A stretch of DNA of 64,000 bases, from assembly GCA_002716085.1 (NCBI GenBank), contig PAYZ01000009.1:29768-93767 (forward strand), in the 5' to 3' direction. Positions within the stretch are counted from its first letter, which is position 1, and every line of letters starts with the position of its first letter. The notes beneath the pieces are model-generated. The model ran no database searches and had not been told where the DNA came from. It worked only from the letters and a program-made list of their open reading frames with translations. The position numbers and the translations under genes are program-made. This document shows, piece after piece, positions 29,970 to 38,975 of the stretch. This stretch comes from Methanobacteriota archaeon. GTDB lineage: Archaea; Thermoplasmatota; Poseidoniia; Poseidoniales; Thalassarchaeaceae.

Positions 29970-30773
29970 TTAGCCATACATTCCAGTAGGGGCAGAGCCG
30001 CCCTCCTGTGGAGGATTTAGGCTCACTGCCATCATTTCCCTAATCTGCCCCTCGATCCTCTGGGCCTCCTCCATAAGGGGCACAGGGTCAAGGTGAACGG
30101 CCGGAAGAAGGCTGTCCATGCATCCTATGATCCTAGCCGCTGCCCCTGCGTCGGGAATCACCCCTTGCCCGATCTCACCGTCTGACTCGGCCAGAATTGC
30201 AAGCCCATCGATCCCCCTCCTTCTGAACTCCCCCATCATCACACCGGTTATCCCCCCCACGACTCCATGCTTCAGAAGTGGGACCCCGATACCTCTCAGA
30301 AGATCGTGGCTGGAGTCTGTCGACCCTATCCCCAGCATCGAGTCCATGCCCTCGTCGTCATCGAATATGCTATGGCTGCTGTCTATTCCATGAGCGAAGG
30401 AATCAACCATGATCGTAGAACTCACCCCCGACTCAACAATCCAGTCTATTAGGCCCGAGGAGAGAGGTAGTGAGAGCTCCGGGGGGATCTGGATCTCTGA
30501 TGCAATCAGAACCACCTTGTCGCATTGGTCCATATTGCAAATCGGCTCACCTGCATAGAATCGTATAGGGGGGAGGGGCTTACCTTCCTGGACCAGACAC
30601 ATTGGGGGGAGCTTTGGATGCCTAACGCCACCCACAAGCTCCAGATCCAGTTTTTCTACAAGGAAGTGGGCGACAATGCTACTTACGAATCCCACAGATG
30701 GGAAGCAGCTTACTAGTAGGGCCCCAGACGAGTTCACCCCCTCGTCCACCTCCACCAGGGGCCCTTCCGTCAT
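29970..30773 (-). CDS. PAC2-family protein (proteasome assembly chaperone-like)
   Basis: FPSVGFVSSIVAHFLVEKLDLELVG, GVVGGITGVMMGEFRRRGIDGLAILAES. Confidence 0.82.
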   Translation of the reverse strand: MTEGPLVEVDEGVNSSGALLVSCFPSVGFVSSIVAHFLVEKLDLELVGGVRHPKLPPMCLVQEGKPLPPIRFYAGEPICNMDQCDKVVLIASEIQIPPELSLPLSSGLIDWIVESGVSSTIMVDSFAHGIDSSHSIFDDDEGMDSMLGIGSTDSSHDLLRGIGVPLLKHGVVGGITGVMMGEFRRRGIDGLAILAESDGEIGQGVIPDAGAAARIIGCMDSLLPAVHLDPVPLMEEAQRIEGQIREMMAVSLNPPQEGGSAPTGMYG

Positions 30774-30842
30774 GTGCCTAGTAGCTACTCAATGGTGTTA
30801 ATCGTTGCCACTCCCCCGCTTCGCTCGCAGGGGCCCTGATCG

Positions 30843-32018
30843 ATGGAAAATTCTTCGGCAAACCCAACACACCGGCTTTCCCCCTCCTCCTGGAATACAT
30901 TCGAAGAGTGCCCGAGGAAGTACTGGCTTTCTCGTCAGGGCCTACCCAAGAAGGCAAGCATGCCCGCATCGATGGGAACCGCCATCCACAACTCAGTAGA
31001 AGACCTCTGCAACCTAGATCTAGTCGGTATGAGGGACGCTGAGTCGGGTTGGCTGGACATCGCCTCAAAGGAAGCCCTGGACAGGCATTGGGAGATAGAG
31101 AGGCAGATTTTCCAAGACACACCCAGACATCCCAGATGGAAGCCAGAGCTGATCACAAAGGCCAATGAAGGGCTAAGGGGGGCTCTAGGGATCCTACTAG
31201 TAAGAGCTCGAAAACCCCAGAGAAACCTGTCAGACGTGACAGTAAGGTGCTGGAAGGAGGTTCAGAGCATGGTTCTGGCCAATGAGGGGTATTTGGAGTC
31301 CATCTGCGGCAGGGTTATGGGCAGGCTCGACCTTTGGATCGCTGAATACAAGGACGGCGAAGTCGCAGAGTGGATCGTAGCCGACCTGAAAACAGGAAGG
31401 CCCCCGAAGGAGGACCTAGATTTGAAGGTCAATCGTCAGCTGAGGCTCTACAGGGACCTCCTGAAGCAGAACAACCCAGACCACCCACCAGTCCATGCGG
31501 AGGGATGGTATTCTGCAAACCAGACTGTTCACAGAGCCGATGGCCCCCCAATACTTGACGAAGCACTGGAAGCCTGGGAGAAGATGGCCCCAACAGAACT
31601 CCCCCTGGATGCTACCCCTAGCGATGTTTCTTGTGCGTTTTGCGAGTGGAAGGCTTGGTGCCCAAGCTGGTGGGTCGCTCGGAAAGAGGGAGAGCTTTCA
31701 CCGGGCTCGATGTTCAGAGACGAAGTCGTCCGACTAGTCAGGTTCGACCAAGAGTCCGGCGCAGCTCTCTTCGAGAGGTCACCACCCGTAGGTGATGATG
31801 GCGAGCTAGCCCCGTCCGACCATCGATTTGGGGCCATCCTGAAGGACAAAGCGCTTCAACAGATGATCGAAAACCAGTCTTCTGCAGACGACCACCATCT
31901 GTTTCTCGGAAGCGCCCGCTTAGATGGCAAGGTCATGCATCTGGGGGATTGGTCAGAGATTCTTCCTTGGTCACCGATGCTTATGTCATCTTCCCAGAAA
32001 TTCAAGAAAATCGAGTAA
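30843..32018 (+). CDS. PD-(D/E)XK (RecB/Cas4-type) nuclease with probable Fe-S cysteines
   Basis: LSPSSWNTFEECPRKYWL, GTAIHNSVEDL, GRLDLWIAEY..VADLKTG, CAFCEWKAWCPSWW. Confidence 0.82.
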   Translation: MENSSANPTHRLSPSSWNTFEECPRKYWLSRQGLPKKASMPASMGTAIHNSVEDLCNLDLVGMRDAESGWLDIASKEALDRHWEIERQIFQDTPRHPRWKPELITKANEGLRGALGILLVRARKPQRNLSDVTVRCWKEVQSMVLANEGYLESICGRVMGRLDLWIAEYKDGEVAEWIVADLKTGRPPKEDLDLKVNRQLRLYRDLLKQNNPDHPPVHAEGWYSANQTVHRADGPPILDEALEAWEKMAPTELPLDATPSDVSCAFCEWKAWCPSWWVARKEGELSPGSMFRDEVVRLVRFDQESGAALFERSPPVGDDGELAPSDHRFGAILKDKALQQMIENQSSADDHHLFLGSARLDGKVMHLGDWSEILPWSPMLMSSSQKFKKIE

Positions 32019-32552
32019 CGAGCCGGAGAACTTTCGAGGATAACGAACCATCATTTTCCAAAGCAGAAGCAGAGTTGCCCCAGCATCAGCATCTGCGCTG
32101 TGCGACCTCTCCAAGCTAATCCCGAACCTCTCGCAAAGGGAGCCGAGCTTGTGGGGGCGAGGAACGCCTAGAGCCCTAGCAATCACCAGGGTATCCAGAA
32201 TTGCGTGAGGATGGGGGACATCCGCACCGGATCTAGCACATTCCAGCTCTATGAACCTCCAATCGAACTCGATTACGTTGTGTCCGACAATAACCGCTCC
32301 TTCTACAGTATCCGAGAACACCGCCACCTGGTCCGAGAACCCTTTCTCCCCTGCGACATCTTCGTCGAAAATACCGTGGACCATTGACGACTCTCTTGGA
32401 ATCCCCCTACCCGGGTTTACGAGAGATTGAACGTTAATGTGAGACCCGTCGGCGTCACTTCCAACCAAAGCGTACTGCACGATCCTGTCTGAGCGGGGGT
32501 TGAAACCCGTGGTTTCGAGATCGAAACCAAGAACCCTGAATCCGTCCAACAT
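31986..32552 (-). CDS. DEDDh 3'-5' exonuclease (DnaQ/PolIII epsilon-like)
   Basis: GFDLETTGFNPRSDRIVQ, VGHNVIEFDWRFIE, HSADADAGATLLL; convergent 33-nt overlap with the nuclease gene. Confidence 0.88.
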   Translation of the reverse strand: MLDGFRVLGFDLETTGFNPRSDRIVQYALVGSDADGSHINVQSLVNPGRGIPRESSMVHGIFDEDVAGEKGFSDQVAVFSDTVEGAVIVGHNVIEFDWRFIELECARSGADVPHPHAILDTLVIARALGVPRPHKLGSLCERFGISLERSHSADADAGATLLLLWKMMVRYPRKFSGSLLDFLEFLGR

Positions 32553-32662
32553 GCCCGACGTCACACACAACCCCTCCCGACAACGTCCATGAACTATCCC
32601 AAAGCTCGCCTAGGCATTCTATCACCCAACACCCCTATGAGTGGCATTACCCTACTGGGTCC

Positions 32663-33832
32663 ATGCCACCAAGACGGGGAAGGCAAACCTACCTGATTTT
32701 TCTTATCCTATCATCCTCAATTCTAGCAGGTTGCGGGGGCATAGGCCCAGGTAGCCCTAACGCAAGCCTCTCATCAGACCGAGACACCATCAATGCCGGA
32801 GAGTCAGTCAACTTCGATGCAAGGTCCTCAACCTCTCCGAGTCCAACCATTATTGACGAGTACCGCTGGTCCTTCGGAGACGGAGAGACGAAGACGACCA
32901 AGCAAGGCGTGGCAAACCACGTTTTCTCAAAGGCAGGAAACTATGACGTCACGGTGGAAGTCTTCAATGACGAGGGGGAATCGGACACAGCTAGCTTGGT
33001 GATTTTCGTCAATGCCCTACCTGAGATAGTACTGAACCTCCCAGACTTCATCAAGACGGGGGAGGAGGGGCTTCTTGACGCAAGCGACTCATTCGACCCC
33101 GAGGGCGGTGAGGTGGAAGTTTTCTGGGACTTCGATACCAGCACAGACTCGAATGGCGACACGGATCCGCTAAACGACGCGGACGACTCCGGGCCCCTAG
33201 TAAGGCTCGCTGTCTCTGAGGCCAAGAACGTAACAGGGGCAGTAACAGTAGTGGATGATAGCGGAGGGTCGAATACCACCCTCTGGTCTCTGAGGGTAAT
33301 ATCTAGATCGTTCAGAGTTGTTTGGGAGGAGGCTCACGTCGATTACGAATGGTCAGGGTACCTGGAGCAAGGATCCACTCATGAGATTCGATTCCAGCCA
33401 GGGGAAGGAGCCAGGCTAATTGACGTCAACGCAACAATCACCCTAGCTAGGGACTTGATACCAATCACCTGGCCAGAGGACAACTTCACGATGGGAATCG
33501 ACGTACCGGCTTCCGGGTGGTCCTACGACGTCATCACCACGCAGGGGAACATTACCCAGAACTCATCGGCTAGCATCGAGAAGCTCGGGATGAACCCGGC
33601 ACCAGGCTCCGACTACACGGTCTATGCAAACTCAAAGGATGAGCTTGAGCAGAATCTCCTGAATGACCCGGACGGAAGATTCGGCCAGGGAGAGTGGATC
33701 ATCGAGGTCACGGCGCTGGAGTGCGACCCAGATACGCCGATTGATGGGGTCGATCCCGATCAGGGTAACGACTGGCACGTTGAGGCCAGATTCGTGGTCC
33801 TGATTCTGAGGATTAGCGAGGTCAGCGTCTGA
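32663..33832 (+). CDS. PKD-domain lipoprotein
   Basis: Lipobox SSSILAGCGG; PKD-type DEYRWSFGDGETKTTKQGVANHVFSKAGNYDVTVEVFNDEGESD. Confidence 0.8.
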   Translation: MPPRRGRQTYLIFLILSSSILAGCGGIGPGSPNASLSSDRDTINAGESVNFDARSSTSPSPTIIDEYRWSFGDGETKTTKQGVANHVFSKAGNYDVTVEVFNDEGESDTASLVIFVNALPEIVLNLPDFIKTGEEGLLDASDSFDPEGGEVEVFWDFDTSTDSNGDTDPLNDADDSGPLVRLAVSEAKNVTGAVTVVDDSGGSNTTLWSLRVISRSFRVVWEEAHVDYEWSGYLEQGSTHEIRFQPGEGARLIDVNATITLARDLIPITWPEDNFTMGIDVPASGWSYDVITTQGNITQNSSASIEKLGMNPAPGSDYTVYANSKDELEQNLLNDPDGRFGQGEWIIEVTALECDPDTPIDGVDPDQGNDWHVEARFVVLILRISEVSV

Positions 33833-34234
33833 TTGGGGCCTCCTCTAGCGAAGGCCTTTCAACCACCAGTCACTGGGACCTTCATGGTCAAGTCGATGGA
33901 GATCACCAAGGCGTCGGTTCGTGATCGTCTGGTGATAGACGTGAACGTGGTAATGCTGGATCCGCAGGACTTCGACTTCTCCCCACGTGCGAGCATCGAA
34001 GGAAGTACCCTGAGCCTATGCAACAACGAGGAGCCAACCTCCTCTTCTTTCGAGCTGGACTCCGAGCAGATGACAGCTGCCGAGAGGGACAGGATGCTCG
34101 AGCTCAGGGTCAAGTTCAGCGTTGAGGGGATGCACGGGGCCCTTACACACAAGACACCCAAGCCCATGACCGGTCCAAACTCAAAGAAGCTAGCAGAGCC
34201 CAGATGGAAGACCCTGCTCCCGCTCTCCATGTGA
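33833..34234 (+). CDS. Hypothetical protein
   Basis: ORF immediately after the PKD lipoprotein stop (TTG start); ATG near 33883 is an alternative. Confidence 0.45.
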   Translation: MGPPLAKAFQPPVTGTFMVKSMEITKASVRDRLVIDVNVVMLDPQDFDFSPRASIEGSTLSLCNNEEPTSSSFELDSEQMTAAERDRMLELRVKFSVEGMHGALTHKTPKPMTGPNSKKLAEPRWKTLLPLSM

Positions 34235-34283
34235 CCATCCCCACCGTCGGGATTAAGCCCAGCCCTTCCGTCCTAGTGTCGCT

Positions 34284-34359
34284 GGACCCATAGTGTAGTT
34301 GGATATCACATGAGCTTGCGGAGCTCGTAACCCGTGTTCGAATCGCGGTGGGTCCGCCA
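34284..34359 (+). tRNA. tRNA-Arg (anticodon GCG), CCA encoded
   Basis: GGACCCA/TGGGTCC acceptor, T arm CCGTG-TTCGAAT-CGCGG, anticodon stem TGAGC/GCTCG with loop TTGCGGA. Confidence 0.9.
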
Positions 34360-34410
34360 AAACCTTGCCCTGCGACCGGTTCAATTAGTGCCGTTCGCTG
34401 GGGGTCCCCT

Positions 34411-34487
34411 GGACCCATAGTGTAGCCCGGATATCACCCTAGCCTCCGGAGCTGGAAACCCGTGTTCGAATCGCGGTGGGTCCGCCA
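34411..34487 (+). tRNA. tRNA-Arg (anticodon CCG), CCA encoded
   Basis: Same acceptor and T arm as the upstream tRNA-Arg; anticodon stem CTAGC/GCTGG, loop CTCCGGA. Confidence 0.9.
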
Positions 34488-34528
34488 TAAACAATCAACA
34501 TCATCTACCTCCTCCCTTTTTTGTCGCC

Positions 34529-36022
34529 ATGAATAGAGCATCCGCAGTTCTTTTGGCCCTAATGATGACTTCCGTGACCCTTGCGGGTTGCACGGGGGAT
34601 GACACCACAATCCAGGAACTCGAGGCCTCGGCTCTGCAGGACCAGCAGAAGATCGAGCAGCTCAACTCGTCAATAGCAAACTCGAGCTTCCAGATCGTAG
34701 ACCTACAGAGCCAGATTTCGGCCCTGAACTCACTGATCGTGAACTTGAATATGCAGATCTTCTCTCTGGACGAGAACCTAACCTCCGAAGAGGAGGCCAG
34801 CGAATCCCTGCAGCAGCAGGTCGACTCCCTTCAAGCCACGAAGGAAGAACTCCTAAGCGAGAAGGCAGCATTGGAGGCTCAGCTAGCGGAGGAATTCCAG
34901 ATGGGTTACGCCCAAGGCGTTGCAGACGCGTCTTCAGATGGGTCCGCAATCAGCACTCTCGATTTAATTCACCAGAGGGGGACCCTAAAGTGCGGCGTGA
35001 AGGAGTCTCAGTGGGGAATGGGCTATCTGGATTGGGAAACTGGAGTCAGATCGGGCTTGGACATAGAGTACTGCAGAGCATTAGCAGCAGCAATAGGCCT
35101 GAACCCGGACACGGATGTCGAGTACATCCTGGCTTCAGGGTCTAACAGGTTCGACCTATTGTCCGGCGGCGATATAGACGTACTGATCAGGACAACGACA
35201 TGGACGGGGTCTAGGGATGCCGAACTCGATGCAGACTTTGCAGCGGTGAACTTCTACGACGGTCAGGGAATGCTGATCCGCGGAGACATGGTCCCAGACG
35301 ATGGGGACTACTCCCCAGCTGACCTAGATGGACTATCGGTATGCGTCGGAGTGGGGACTACCTCTGAAGGAAACCTCGCTGGCTGGGCCGAAACCAATGG
35401 CGTGACCATCACCTCCGTAAGCGTCCAAGATTCTTGGGAGGCCGTAATCAGCCTGTTGGATGGGCATTGCTCCGCAATGACTGGTGACACCTCCGCATTG
35501 GTTGCCAGGAAGTACATCCTGGAGAGCGATGGGTCTTGCGGCCCTGTTGCCGACTCAACCGACGATGACTGCGATGGCCTTTGGATAGCCCCCGAGACGC
35601 TGTCGAAGGAGCCACTGGCAGCCGTGACGAGGGACTACGACTCCGAGTGGAACGAGGTAGTATCTTGGACGTGGTACGGTATGGTCACCGCAGAGGAGCT
35701 GGGAGTCCACTCAGGGAACTTCGCCTCATTTGCCGACTCATGCGTTTGGGGAGGAGCAGACTACAATTACCAGATCTGCACGCTCCTCGAGGAAAGCCTT
35801 GGCCTAGGGACCCCATCAAACCCGCTATCGGATAACTGGATGAAGGACGTTCTCGCTGCAGTGGGCAATTACGGGGAGGCCTACGACCAGTCGTTCTGCG
35901 ACGGCACGTACGATGGGGTTAGTGGGTCAGATGCCATGACGGGATGCTTCTTCCCGAGGTCCGGGACGCTCAACGCCCTAGTGTCCGAGGGAGGGATACA
36001 GTACGCCCCTTCATGGAGATGA
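34529..36022 (+). CDS. Family-3 (polar amino acid) solute-binding lipoprotein with coiled-coil stalk
   Basis: Lipobox VTLAGCTGD, about 100-aa heptad-like region (QQKIEQLNSSIANSSFQIVDLQSQI...), then SBP_bac_3 (GTLKCGVKESQWGMGYLDWETGVRSGLDIEYCRALAAAIG). Confidence 0.85.
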   Translation: MNRASAVLLALMMTSVTLAGCTGDDTTIQELEASALQDQQKIEQLNSSIANSSFQIVDLQSQISALNSLIVNLNMQIFSLDENLTSEEEASESLQQQVDSLQATKEELLSEKAALEAQLAEEFQMGYAQGVADASSDGSAISTLDLIHQRGTLKCGVKESQWGMGYLDWETGVRSGLDIEYCRALAAAIGLNPDTDVEYILASGSNRFDLLSGGDIDVLIRTTTWTGSRDAELDADFAAVNFYDGQGMLIRGDMVPDDGDYSPADLDGLSVCVGVGTTSEGNLAGWAETNGVTITSVSVQDSWEAVISLLDGHCSAMTGDTSALVARKYILESDGSCGPVADSTDDDCDGLWIAPETLSKEPLAAVTRDYDSEWNEVVSWTWYGMVTAEELGVHSGNFASFADSCVWGGADYNYQICTLLEESLGLGTPSNPLSDNWMKDVLAAVGNYGEAYDQSFCDGTYDGVSGSDAMTGCFFPRSGTLNALVSEGGIQYAPSWR

Positions 36023-36089
36023 GCCCCAAGTCGCTTGACACGTTTTCCCGCAGGTTAGGTTCAAGCCGAATCGCGCTCACGCGCGAGGC

Positions 36090-36509
36090 ATGCCCTTCGT
36101 CTCCGAGAGGAGGGTCGACTTCGCCTTGGTCGACCTAGCAAAGATAGTCTACTACCCGAGGTTCTGGGACCTGGCTCACAGGTTCTACGAGGAGTCATGG
36201 GAGTTCTCCTGCGGCTTGCACTACAACGACATCCTGATGGAGAGGGGAATCGCCTTCCCGCTGGTCCACAGCGAGGCCAGTTTCCACCACCCAATAGCGT
36301 ACGGGGAGTCCGTGCAGTGCACGATCACCGTACCCAGAATCGGCAACACATCGATAGAGTGGCATTACGAGTTCAGGAACCAGGATGGGACGGTATGCTG
36401 GACTGCGGACCAGGTGACGGTATGCACATCCATGGACAGCGTGAGGGAAAAAATCCCAGTCCCAGATTGGATGAGGGAGGGCCTACAGAAGATGGCTCCC
36501 GAGGGCTAG
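36090..36509 (+). CDS. 4-hydroxybenzoyl-CoA thioesterase-like (hotdog fold) protein
   Basis: VDFALVDLAKIVYYPRFWDLAHRFYEE, FPLVHSEASFHHPIAYGESVQC. Confidence 0.78.
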   Translation: MPFVSERRVDFALVDLAKIVYYPRFWDLAHRFYEESWEFSCGLHYNDILMERGIAFPLVHSEASFHHPIAYGESVQCTITVPRIGNTSIEWHYEFRNQDGTVCWTADQVTVCTSMDSVREKIPVPDWMREGLQKMAPEG

Positions 36510-36892
36510 TCCCGTGGCCACTTCTTGGAGAGGGACCTGGTCAGGGACTCATCCATCTCCGCATCCCACCAATTGGCGTCCTTCCATACTGCGTACTTCC
36601 CCCTGATGCCCCTCATGTCCGCACCGTCGAGCCTTGCCCCTTGCAGGTTCGATAGCCCGAGACGGGCCTTCACCATCCTAGCGCCCCTTAGATCCGCCCC
36701 GTCGAGAGCTGCCTTCATCAGATTCGCCCCCTTCAGGGAGGAGTTCCTCAGGTCTGCCCCCGACAGGTCTGCACCCTCGAGGTCAGCCTTGTCCAGAATA
36801 GCCCTCCTCATGTTGGCACCAGATAGGTCCACGCCCCTGAGGTCCTCCCCAACATGGGATGTGAACGACCAGTCCTTTGGCGCCCCAGTCAA
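36506..36892 (-). CDS. Pentapeptide repeat protein
   Basis: A(D/N)LxxAxL repeats: VDLSGANMRRAILDKADLEGADLSGADLRNSSLKGANLMKAALDGADLRGA. Confidence 0.88.
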   Translation of the reverse strand: MTGAPKDWSFTSHVGEDLRGVDLSGANMRRAILDKADLEGADLSGADLRNSSLKGANLMKAALDGADLRGARMVKARLGLSNLQGARLDGADMRGIRGKYAVWKDANWWDAEMDESLTRSLSKKWPRD

Positions 36893-36896
36893 CCTC

Positions 36897-37460
36897 TCAC
36901 CTATCCAGGGAAAGCTTGTCCAAGTGGTCCCTTCCAGCCTCAGTCAGGACCACGAAGCCATTCTTTCTCGGCCTCCTCCTAGGGAACTCTAGGAACGGCC
37001 CCGCTCCCCCTGGGCCCCCCTCGAGCATCCTTGAGATGTATAGTGAGAGGTTCCATTTCTTTACGGATTTCTTTGGCCACCTCTTCGTTTCCTCGATCAG
37101 CCTCCTGAGCTCCCTCGGTTGCGTGTGACCCTCCTTCTCTACTGACCTCATGTACTGAATAGCCGCGAGAACTACATCTGACTTATTCTCAATTCCGCAT
37201 GTTCCCAGAAGCCTCGCGAAAGATGAACCCCTGTCTGGGAACCCACTGGTCCGAATAGACTCCAGAGTGCTCTCCAGAGCCTCCTGTCTGGCAATCCTAA
37301 CTCGAGAAAGAGTAGACGACCAAGTGTCCTGGGGGGTGACTTTCAGCCATCTGTCACTAGCCTCTTTCGTATAGTCGGCCAGGCTAATCTCTTGAGACCC
37401 CAGCCTTAGGTAGAGCCCACCAAGATCTCTCGGAGCACCCCCAGCCATGAGATCCCCCAA
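36897..37460 (-). CDS. Hypothetical protein
   Basis: 187 aa basic protein adjacent to the pentapeptide gene; no confident family. Confidence 0.5.
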   Translation of the reverse strand: MGDLMAGGAPRDLGGLYLRLGSQEISLADYTKEASDRWLKVTPQDTWSSTLSRVRIARQEALESTLESIRTSGFPDRGSSFARLLGTCGIENKSDVVLAAIQYMRSVEKEGHTQPRELRRLIEETKRWPKKSVKKWNLSLYISRMLEGGPGGAGPFLEFPRRRPRKNGFVVLTEAGRDHLDKLSLDR

Positions 37461-37554
37461 CCGTCGATATTTATCAGGTTAATTTTCTCCTACTTTCCTT
37501 AACAATTTGGGATAATCCATTATCCGTGAGATTCAAAGAGCGTCGGCTAAACGA

Positions 37555-38331
37555 ATGGCCATGAGCGAGGAAAACGCCAGCGGATACCCCTTGGTTCTTC
37601 ACTCCGAGGCAGACCCCTCTCGTCTGGGAGGAACGGCTGTTTGCGGATTCTCAACAGTGGGTTCCGTAGGGGTGATAGCGACCTCTCACCTGATAGGATC
37701 TCTGGAACTGAATCCAATGGGCACAGTGCTGCACCCGAAATTCCCAGCCGTCGCTCTGATACACGACTCTGTGCCAAAGCATCCAGTCAGGGTCTACCAG
37801 GGAGAAGGGATAGGAGTATTCACTTCCGAGATACAATTCCCTAGTGAGCATGACGTTTTCTTCGCAAACACCGTTCTGGAGTGGTTCACTAAGGGAGGGT
37901 TCGACAGGCTAGTAGTGATTGATGGAGTTGTTAGCAACGACCTTGGAATCAAAGAGGATAGCGAGTTGTGGGGGGTCTCATCTACATCCGCCGGCAGGTT
38001 GCAGCTGGATAACTCCAGCATCCAGAGAATCCAGCAAGGGGTGGTCACTGGAATCGCGGGCTACCTAATAGCGGAGGGGGAGAGGAGGGGCCTAGACGTC
38101 ACAGCCCTGTTGGCTGAGTGCAACCCCATGTACCCTGATGCTAGAGCCGCACTAATTGCGGTTGAGGGACTAAGCGAGCTCATCGGGATCGAGGTTCCGG
38201 TTGGAGGCCTTCTTGAGGACGCAAAGAACATCGAAGAGAGGGTCAGGGAGGCTTTCGAGAGGGCCCAGTCTACTGCACTGCCTGCACCGGGGCCTGAAGA
38301 AGACGATGACGATGTACCCATGGTTTACTGA
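37555..38331 (+). CDS. PAC2-family protein (proteasome assembly chaperone-like), second paralogue
   Basis: FSTVGSVGVIATSHLIGSLELNPMGTVLHPKFPAVALIHD; GVVTGIAGYLIAEGERRGLDVTALLAECNPMYPDARAALIAVEGL. Confidence 0.87.
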   Translation: MAMSEENASGYPLVLHSEADPSRLGGTAVCGFSTVGSVGVIATSHLIGSLELNPMGTVLHPKFPAVALIHDSVPKHPVRVYQGEGIGVFTSEIQFPSEHDVFFANTVLEWFTKGGFDRLVVIDGVVSNDLGIKEDSELWGVSSTSAGRLQLDNSSIQRIQQGVVTGIAGYLIAEGERRGLDVTALLAECNPMYPDARAALIAVEGLSELIGIEVPVGGLLEDAKNIEERVREAFERAQSTALPAPGPEEDDDDVPMVY

Positions 38332-38949
38332 TCAGTAGAACGGGTTGGTTCCTGCCGCATGGTCAGTCATGTCTACTACCTCTGAGATCTGGGGTACTCC
38401 TTCCGTGATCATCACCTCGATCCCCTCCTTTAGGGTGACGTCCACCATTCCGCAACCTTGGCATCCTCCGCCGAAAGCAATCATCGCCTTCCCTTCGTCG
38501 ACCCCAATAAGGTCCACGTGACCACCATGGGTCGCTACCACAGGGTTTACCTGATCAGCGATCACCTCTGCAACGGCCTTTGATACGTCGTCAATCCACA
38601 TTGGATTGGGGTTCTCAAAGCTGAATCCCCCGCCCATCAACGTCTCCTTGTAGTCTAGAATGGTCCCTTCCAAGTATGGGACGCTCCTCGACCCAACCAA
38701 TACGGCCAGTCCCCCTATCTCTAGCTCCAAATCGTCCTCAAGGGCCTCCCCCCTGCTGACCAGCTGCAAGTCGTACTGGAACCCCTTTGGCCCCCTCCCC
38801 ACAATCTCGATCTTCAGGAGCATGTCCTCGTCGCTTTCTGCCTTCTCCAGGAAGGTGTCCAGCATCTCCCTGGCCTTGTCGGTAATCTCGAGCACATTAT
38901 GTGCAGCAATCGCCTGTTCTTCAACCTGTTCTCTATCAGACAAGCTCAT
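38332..38949 (-). CDS. Fe-S cluster biogenesis protein, NfuA-like (HesB-like + NifU C-terminal domain)
   Basis: C-terminal VATHGGHVDLIGVDEGKAMIAFGGGCQGCGMVDVTLKEGIE; N-terminal A-type-like ITDKAREMLDTFLEKAE; ATG 38949 chosen over longer ORF. Confidence 0.87.
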   Translation of the reverse strand: MSLSDREQVEEQAIAAHNVLEITDKAREMLDTFLEKAESDEDMLLKIEIVGRGPKGFQYDLQLVSRGEALEDDLELEIGGLAVLVGSRSVPYLEGTILDYKETLMGGGFSFENPNPMWIDDVSKAVAEVIADQVNPVVATHGGHVDLIGVDEGKAMIAFGGGCQGCGMVDVTLKEGIEVMITEGVPQISEVVDMTDHAAGTNPFY

Positions 38950-38975
38950 GACTGCAAGCCCCACGGATTGAATCT

